Source of the DNA: Fidelibacterota bacterium UBA6817
Lineage (GTDB): Bacteria; Fidelibacterota; Fidelibacteria; Fidelibacterales; Fidelibacteraceae
Direction: 5' to 3'
DNA length: 20,639 nt
Assembly: GCA_002452555.1 (NCBI GenBank)
Contig: DKER01000072.1
Coordinates: forward strand, 13,234-33,872
A program made the position numbers and the translations under genes. The notes below the pieces were generated by a model that saw only the letters and a list, made by a program, of their open reading frames with translations, ran no database searches and was not told where the DNA came from. The stretch's first letter is position 1; the number at the start of each line of letters is the position of its first letter. Of this stretch, positions 15,292 through 20,639 are shown in pieces.

Positions 15292-16491
15292 ATGAAGAAG
15301 AATATTTTGATTGTAGGTATTGACGGTGGTGCAACGAAAGTCAGCGGCTGGACGGTTGTGAGAAAAGAAGATGGAACCTTTGCGCTGGGTGATTTAAATG
15401 TTCAAAAAAAATATAGTGAATATGAATATTTTGATCCTGAATTTACGCCTGTGAATATCAAAACACAGTTGGAAGAGATGAATGAAGGTATCCATTTAAC
15501 GGCCGGTGAAAAGAAACAGGGCTTGGCCTATATGTATGCTACAGCAGATGTCATTGGAGAGCTGGTTAAGTCATATCCCGGTTATGATGTGTTGATAGGT
15601 ATAGGGATGCCCGGGCTGAAAACAAAAGACCGCAGGGGTATCTGTGCACTTGCAAATGGTCCCAGAATGCCGGAATATTCAAATATAATCGAAAACAGGT
15701 TGTTCCTGAACAATGTTACACTTGCGGCGCCTATTCATCACCTCGGATCCGATGCAGATTATTGCGGCCTGGGAGAAGAATATTCCTCAGACGGTCAATT
15801 CAGACCGGTGGATAACAGTTATTATCTGGGAGGAGGAACCGGCGTAGCGGATGCTTTAAAACTGCATGGCAATTTAATCCCTTTTGATGCAGTCAAACTG
15901 TGGATGGCAAAAGCCTGGGAAATGAAAGCCGACAGCGGAAAATCCATGGAACGATATTGTTCAGCAGCAGGGATTCAGAGTATATATAGCGAGAATTCGG
16001 GAATTCCCGTCTCTGAATTAAATGAAAAAGAAATATATGCACCACAGATCATGGAAAAAGCGTTGGCCGGAGATACCGGAGCAAAAAAAACGATGGATGA
16101 TGTGAGCTATTATCTTGCTGAACTGCTTTTTGAACGAATCTCAACGATTTATAACGGAACATTGGGCCAATTTGATTTTGTCAACCCTGCCAGGGGAAAA
16201 CTTGTTCCCCACCATCCTTATAAAGGTACTCTGTTGGATTATGTAATTATCGGACAGCGATTGGGCGATTATTTACAGGAATCCAAAGGAAAAGGGATTT
16301 TGTGGGAACCGATGCTGGACCATCTGAAAGAACGGATTCTGGAAAATGAAGTATTGACAAAGCAGTTCAAAGACCATTATCTTAATAGAAATACCTTTAA
16401 CGAAAAACGGATTGTTCTTTCCAAATTACGTGAAGCGCCTGCCATGGGTGCTGCCGTGGATGCATGGCTGTCCAGGGAAGAACAATCATAA
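15292..16491 (+). CDS. ROK-like sugar kinase (actin-fold ATPase) without zinc motif
   Basis: Predicted cytosolic sugar or amino-sugar kinase of the ROK/hexokinase fold. The phosphate-1 loop is GIDGGATK (residues 9-16). GIGMPG lies at 103-108, the SDADYCGLGE segment (153-162) stands where ROK proteins have the catalytic NDANAAALGE-type loop, and LGGGTGV (179-185) is the phosphate-2 loop. SMERYCSAAGI (218-228) resembles the ROK LEsyaSG motif. The usual ROK zinc site CXCGXXGC is absent, and there are unusual inserts around 40-75. At 399 residues it is longer than typical glucokinases (about 300-320). AGGAG lies six bases before the ATG. The SpoIID gene follows within 17 bases, so co-expression is likely. 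A BadF/BcrA-type ATPase is the main alternative; the substrate is unknown. Confidence 0.78.
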   Translation: MKKNILIVGIDGGATKVSGWTVVRKEDGTFALGDLNVQKKYSEYEYFDPEFTPVNIKTQLEEMNEGIHLTAGEKKQGLAYMYATADVIGELVKSYPGYDVLIGIGMPGLKTKDRRGICALANGPRMPEYSNIIENRLFLNNVTLAAPIHHLGSDADYCGLGEEYSSDGQFRPVDNSYYLGGGTGVADALKLHGNLIPFDAVKLWMAKAWEMKADSGKSMERYCSAAGIQSIYSENSGIPVSELNEKEIYAPQIMEKALAGDTGAKKTMDDVSYYLAELLFERISTIYNGTLGQFDFVNPARGKLVPHHPYKGTLLDYVIIGQRLGDYLQESKGKGILWEPMLDHLKERILENEVLTKQFKDHYLNRNTFNEKRIVLSKLREAPAMGAAVDAWLSREEQS

Positions 16492-16508
16492 AAAATGGAT
16501 GGTGTACT

Positions 16509-17825
16509 ATGCTTGAACCCGGAATAATCCCGAATAAAGAACCTCGGTTGCGAGTTGGCATTGTTTTGCCTGAAGATGATCAGCAGGAAATTCAGATTGA
16601 TTTTCCAGTCGATGGAAGCTACATCATGGAAGTGGATGGCGCTTTTGCCGATGTCCATCCGGGAGCAAATCTTGTAATTCGCCTAGGGAAAAAAGGACTT
16701 CTTGTTCAGGACTCCCCCTTTGTAGACGCTGAAAAAATTGTTTTTAAGCAAATTAAGGGAGAACACGGAATAGGTATTCACCCGGTTATCAGCGGAAGAA
16801 GTTTTCACTGGAAAAAGTATATTATGGTTCATTTGCCGGACAAAGTAGAAATACTGCGATATCAGGATACGCTGATGGTTGTTAATGAGCTGAATCTTGA
16901 AACGTATCTTATGTGTGTTGCCACAGCTGAAATGGGCTCTGATTGTCCCACGTCTCTTATTGAAGCGCAGACAATTGTTGCACGAAGCTGGATGTTGGCA
17001 AATGTGGAACAAAAACATGTTTCTCTGGGCTTCGATGTCTGTAATGATGATTGCTGTCAACGGTATCAGGGTTTGAACAATTTGACGGATCATTCCCAGG
17101 AAGGCGCCAAAAACACGTTTGGCAAAGTTCTGCTCTATGAGGGCAATATGGTTGATGCTCGATATTCCAAAGCATGTGGCGGTATCATGGAGCGGTTTGA
17201 AAATATCTGGTTTGAAGAACCGGTTCCCTATATGCAGACACTGAAAGATATGCCTGATATTCAGAATCCTCCAGATCTAACCGATGAAGAAAATGCCCGC
17301 GAATGGATTCTGGGACATCCTGAAGCGTTTTGCAGTGAAGCCTATATTCCGTCAAAAGATCTGAAGAAATACCTGGGAAGTGTTGATGAAGCCGGGTCAT
17401 ATTTCAGATGGACTGTTACCGTAACCAATAAAGACTTAACAGAAAACATCAATGACAAAATGAATCTGAATATCCAAGCGGTTAAGGATATCTATCCCAT
17501 TCAACGGGGCGGTTCCGGACGTATGATCCTGATGGGCTTGAAAGTTGTTGATGAAAATAATAAAGAAAAAGAACTGGTTGTTAAATCTGATTATGAAGCA
17601 CGTAGAATTCTTCATAAGAAGTTTTTGTTCAGTTCTGCCATTGTCGTGGAAAAGAAAGGTGAGAAAAAAGGACTGCCGGTTGAATTTGTGCTACATGGAG
17701 CCGGCTGGGGACATGGAGCCGGTTTATGCCAGATCGGAGCTCTCGGTATGGCATTGGCCGGTTATTCAACCGAAGAAATCCTAAAGCACTATTATCCGGG
17801 CGTAGTTTTGGATACAATTTATTAA
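16509..17825 (+). CDS. SpoIID/LytB domain protein without signal peptide
   Basis: SpoIID-family proteins cut glycan strands of stem-peptide-free peptidoglycan or enhance amidases. The core motifs are present, numbered from the ATG at 16509: NLETYLMCVATAEMG with Glu141 at the catalytic position of SpoIID, the Cys-rich DVCNDDCCQRYQG (about 176-188), RYSKACGG (about 218-225) and HGAGWGHGAGLCQIGALGMA near the C-terminus. No signal peptide or membrane helix is seen from either possible start, which is odd for an enzyme of the cell wall. I prefer the ATG at 16509 (438 residues), 17 bases after the ROK stop. The ATG at 16464 would add 15 residues overlapping the kinase gene, and neither start has a strong ribosome-binding site. 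The neighbours suggest a role in glycan metabolism. Confidence 0.88.
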   Translation: MLEPGIIPNKEPRLRVGIVLPEDDQQEIQIDFPVDGSYIMEVDGAFADVHPGANLVIRLGKKGLLVQDSPFVDAEKIVFKQIKGEHGIGIHPVISGRSFHWKKYIMVHLPDKVEILRYQDTLMVVNELNLETYLMCVATAEMGSDCPTSLIEAQTIVARSWMLANVEQKHVSLGFDVCNDDCCQRYQGLNNLTDHSQEGAKNTFGKVLLYEGNMVDARYSKACGGIMERFENIWFEEPVPYMQTLKDMPDIQNPPDLTDEENAREWILGHPEAFCSEAYIPSKDLKKYLGSVDEAGSYFRWTVTVTNKDLTENINDKMNLNIQAVKDIYPIQRGGSGRMILMGLKVVDENNKEKELVVKSDYEARRILHKKFLFSSAIVVEKKGEKKGLPVEFVLHGAGWGHGAGLCQIGALGMALAGYSTEEILKHYYPGVVLDTIY

Positions 17826-17854
17826 TGCCATTTCCCGGAATGAATTGATTAAAA

Positions 17855-17884
17855 CCCGGTAAAGTCCTTTTGCCGGTTTTTTTA
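17855..17884 (+). terminator. Intrinsic terminator after the SpoIID gene
   Basis: CCGGTAAAG pairs with CTTTTGCCGG (one bulge or wobble) and seven T residues follow. It starts 30 bases after the SpoIID stop, as expected for the end of the operon. Confidence 0.75.
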
Positions 17885-17910
17885 TTCATCTGCTTTTTTA
17901 CGACAGACGG

Positions 17911-17939
17911 ACTCTCGTGAGACCACTATGAGAGTTTTT
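17911..17939 (+). terminator. Second weak terminator-like hairpin
   Basis: ACTCTC (17911-17916) and GAGAGT (17930-17935) are complementary and are followed by TTTT. It lies 30 bases after the stronger terminator and 110 bases before the LTD gene. It may be a backup terminator or a leader structure. Confidence 0.35.
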
Positions 17940-18048
17940 AGCTGTTGTTTTGCACAAATTATATCAGAACTGTCCTTTATTGGGTTTCTTGAATATAATA
18001 TTAATAATATAATATTGCATTGTGCTTTTCTGTGTTGTATACTATACT

Positions 18049-20639
18049 ATGGCTGTTAAGAATCACATAAAATTTTATGTCCTGTTTATGATATGGGTGA
18101 ATCTGAGCAGCGAAATTCTTCTGAATGAAATGATGATTGATCCTCTTGGATCGGAAAATTCTGCAGAATATGTTGAACTGATCAATCGCGGCGATTCTGC
18201 CGTTTCATTGGAAGGCTGGCGTTTTGGTGATGCGCAGGATTTGGATTTATTTGTTTTCTTCGATGAAACTGTCCTAAAACCGGGAGAATATGCATTGATA
18301 CTTGATCCGGATTATGCCGGAGAATATGCCGGAATGATTCCGGATACGGCTTTATGCCTGACCATTGAAGACAGCCGTTTTGGAGCATACGGATTAAGCA
18401 ACTCCACTCAAAAAATGTATTATCTGATCAATTCACTCGGAGTGATGATTGATTCATGCCTTTCTTTGACCGGTATCCCAGAAGGGTATTCCATGGAACG
18501 TGATGATGAGAATAACTGGCAAGCATCCCTGCGCTCCGGGGGAACACCCGGTTTCAGAAACAGCGTCAGTGCGAGCGGGAATGCTCCGTTGATGTTAATA
18601 TATGCCGGTACAAGTCTCGAACGCAAACAAGTGTTTACTTCAATGTATATTTACAATACCGGGCGCCTGTCCGTCGGTTCTTTTGAACTCTCACTCAAAG
18701 ATTCATTGACGGACAGGCTTTTATTCAATTCAAGCTATCCTTTAGAACTTGATCCGGGAGACTCCGTTTTGATAACAGCGCAATGGCCGGCCATTTCATA
18801 TGGAAAGCATTGGATTATTGCTGAGATCACTGCTAACAATGAACAAATAAGGATGTCGTTTGATCAGGAAGTCCATGTTCCTGCCGATTCTCTTTTTATT
18901 ACCGAGTTTTGTGCCATCCCCGGGGAAGGCATTTCCTGTGAATATATTGAATTTTTAAATGCATCAAGCCTGCCGGTTAATCTTGCAGGGATGACAATTA
19001 CCGATAAAACCGGAACGGCATTGCTAGTTTCTGAGGATATTTTTTTACCGGAATACGGGCTGGGGGTGGCTGCAGAGAAAGCGGACTTACGCAATGATGT
19101 GCAGTCACCCCACATATTTTTGTGGGTTCCCCCGGCATGGAGAGCTTTAAATAATAACGGGGATTTGATACACTGGAAAGATCGTCAGGGGAATACGCTG
19201 GACCGCTTGGAATATGTTACATCATGGGGCGTATCGGCCGGCATGGGACTGGAAAGACGATCCCTTTTATTTTCGGCGAATCGGCAAGACAACTGGATGC
19301 CCGGCTTTTCACCGGGATTGATCAATTCTGCCGGCTGGCCCGACACAGCATTCTCCCTGGTTGATTTTTACTTTTCAAATCTGCCTTCGGAAGTTCGGTT
19401 ACGAATTGAAAACCAAGGTGAACAGCTCCTTCCGTCTTCGCGTCTGCTGATGTATTTGGATAATACATTTACCGGTATTCCGGATTCATATTATATGCTT
19501 GAATCGGTAATATTTCCTGCCATTGAACCATTTAACAGTCATGACGTTCTTTTTACAACCCGGATTTCTCTTGCAGGATTCATTACACTTTTATTTCAAA
19601 TTCCCGATTTATCCGATACCGTTTATTCCTTTACCTGTCTTAATCCCTGGCCTGAAAAGGTTTTAATAATCAATGAGTATTGTCCATGGCCCGGTGAATT
19701 GCACAACAGTGAGTATTTTGAACTGTTCTTAAAAGGAGATATGAGTCTGAATCTGAACGGTTTAAGCATCAGAGATAAGACGGGACGGGTTAACTGGGAT
19801 AATAACCGAATTATCAGGCCCGGAGAATATGCTGTTTTCGCAGAAAACCCTGAATTAAATCATCATTTCCCTGAAGCCCCGGTTATGATTCCCAAACAAT
19901 GGAGAGCACTGAATAATAGTGATGATTGTCTGGCAATAATTGACCCAATGGGAAAAACACAGGACAGTATCGTGTATCACCATTCCTCATATGATATTCC
20001 TTACCAGCGAACCAGTCCTTATTTACCCTCACTTCTCCAGCTAAACTGGATAGAAATGTCTCCCGGGACTCCCGGATTATCAAATCCTTTCCGGCAGGAG
20101 GAAATTTCATGGAAAGCTTCTCTATCCATAAAAACAGATCAAAAACCGTTGTTAAAAATTTATTATGAATTGACGAATTTGGGAGAAATGCCGGCAATAA
20201 CACCGTCATTAAATTTAACGGCGGCTTATCCCGACGGTCAATTGTGCCTTGTTTCGGAAGTTGTATCAGAATACGTATTGTCTCCCGGAGATTTTATCAT
20301 GGACTCAATTGAAGTCTATTATGATCATCCCGGAACAGGAGCCTGGTTTTTTGACGGTGAATATGTTTTCAGCGAATCGGTTCAGGTTTATATTCCGTAC
20401 AGTAAATCCCCCTTTACATTAAGTGAGGTTATGAATTGCCCCGATGTATTCGACAGCAGGGAATGGATTGAGATACATATTGACAATCCTCCTGTTATCA
20501 GCGATGGATGGTTTTTAAGTATTGACCAGAGAGTTGTATTTCTTTCCGGAATTTTGAACAATACGTATACGGTTGTTTGCCGTAATGACGGAAGCGGCGA
20601 AGAAGATTGGCTTGCTGTAGCAGGATTTCCCCAGTTGGC
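18049..20639 (+). CDS. Secreted lamin-tail-domain (LTD) repeat protein, 3' end beyond window
   Basis: The frame stays open from the ATG at 18049 to the window end (863 codons plus two bases), so the protein is truncated only by the window. Residues of about 6-22 form a Sec signal peptide. LTD domains begin near residues 23, 281, 538 and 789, each with a hydrophobic strand, an acidic residue and E-Y/W-(V/I/F)-E-(L/I): ILLNEMMIDP...EYVELIN, LFITEFCAIP...EYIEFLN, VLIINEYCPW...EYFELFL, FTLSEVMNCP...EWIEIHI. Between them lie Ig-like segments resembling CARDB/adhesion modules. WRALNN occurs at 364-369 and 618-623, in register with the period of about 255 residues. LTD proteins are generally cell-surface or secreted, sometimes with a C-terminal sorting domain, which could lie beyond the window. 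No Shine-Dalgarno precedes the ATG and the upstream DNA is very AT-rich. Confidence 0.88.
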   Translation, partial: MAVKNHIKFYVLFMIWVNLSSEILLNEMMIDPLGSENSAEYVELINRGDSAVSLEGWRFGDAQDLDLFVFFDETVLKPGEYALILDPDYAGEYAGMIPDTALCLTIEDSRFGAYGLSNSTQKMYYLINSLGVMIDSCLSLTGIPEGYSMERDDENNWQASLRSGGTPGFRNSVSASGNAPLMLIYAGTSLERKQVFTSMYIYNTGRLSVGSFELSLKDSLTDRLLFNSSYPLELDPGDSVLITAQWPAISYGKHWIIAEITANNEQIRMSFDQEVHVPADSLFITEFCAIPGEGISCEYIEFLNASSLPVNLAGMTITDKTGTALLVSEDIFLPEYGLGVAAEKADLRNDVQSPHIFLWVPPAWRALNNNGDLIHWKDRQGNTLDRLEYVTSWGVSAGMGLERRSLLFSANRQDNWMPGFSPGLINSAGWPDTAFSLVDFYFSNLPSEVRLRIENQGEQLLPSSRLLMYLDNTFTGIPDSYYMLESVIFPAIEPFNSHDVLFTTRISLAGFITLLFQIPDLSDTVYSFTCLNPWPEKVLIINEYCPWPGELHNSEYFELFLKGDMSLNLNGLSIRDKTGRVNWDNNRIIRPGEYAVFAENPELNHHFPEAPVMIPKQWRALNNSDDCLAIIDPMGKTQDSIVYHHSSYDIPYQRTSPYLPSLLQLNWIEMSPGTPGLSNPFRQEEISWKASLSIKTDQKPLLKIYYELTNLGEMPAITPSLNLTAAYPDGQLCLVSEVVSEYVLSPGDFIMDSIEVYYDHPGTGAWFFDGEYVFSESVQVYIPYSKSPFTLSEVMNCPDVFDSREWIEIHIDNPPVISDGWFLSIDQRVVFLSGILNNTYTVVCRNDGSGEEDWLAVAGFPQL

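Overview
The window looks like a chromosomal segment of a Gram-negative heterotroph, probably from the FCB side of the bacterial tree (Bacteroidota, Neomarinimicrobiota, Cloacimonadota or Calditrichota type). This is inferred from two S9 peptidases with lipoprotein signals, a lamin-tail-domain surface protein, a CHASE2 adenylate cyclase, a fused FtcD, several starts without a good Shine-Dalgarno, and intergenic patches of short tandem repeats. No rRNA, tRNA, integrase, transposase or CRISPR array is visible, so the lineage is only a suggestion.

Left part (1-6262): a short tandem-repeat tail at the left edge, then an S9 peptidase lipoprotein translationally coupled (ATGA overlap) to an RssA-like patatin phospholipase. 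A thiol peroxidase (tpx) converges on this pair. After a gene-free stretch with an unusually long nested hairpin comes a second S9 peptidase of the prolyl-oligopeptidase/PtrB type on the minus strand. The core of the hairpin recurs in shortened form on the other side of that gene.

Middle part (6786-11577): a long-chain polyprenyl diphosphate synthase on the plus strand converges with a two-gene minus-strand operon, a CHASE2 plus class III adenylate cyclase followed 9 bp later by an exported SH3-M48 metalloprotease. A patch of at least five different short tandem repeats precedes the next genes.

Right part (11578-20639), all plus strand: a 57-residue membrane peptide coupled to bifunctional formiminotransferase-cyclodeaminase (ftcD, histidine/folate metabolism); then a tandem-domain GT2 glycosyltransferase, a ROK-like sugar kinase and a SpoIID/LytB-domain protein that lacks a signal peptide. 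These three may form a glycan-related module. Last is a large secreted lamin-tail-domain protein, built of repeats of about 255 residues, which runs off the right edge.

The best candidates for something undescribed are the GT2 / ROK / leaderless-SpoIID cluster, the two-copy GC-rich hairpin element, and the periodic LTD protein.
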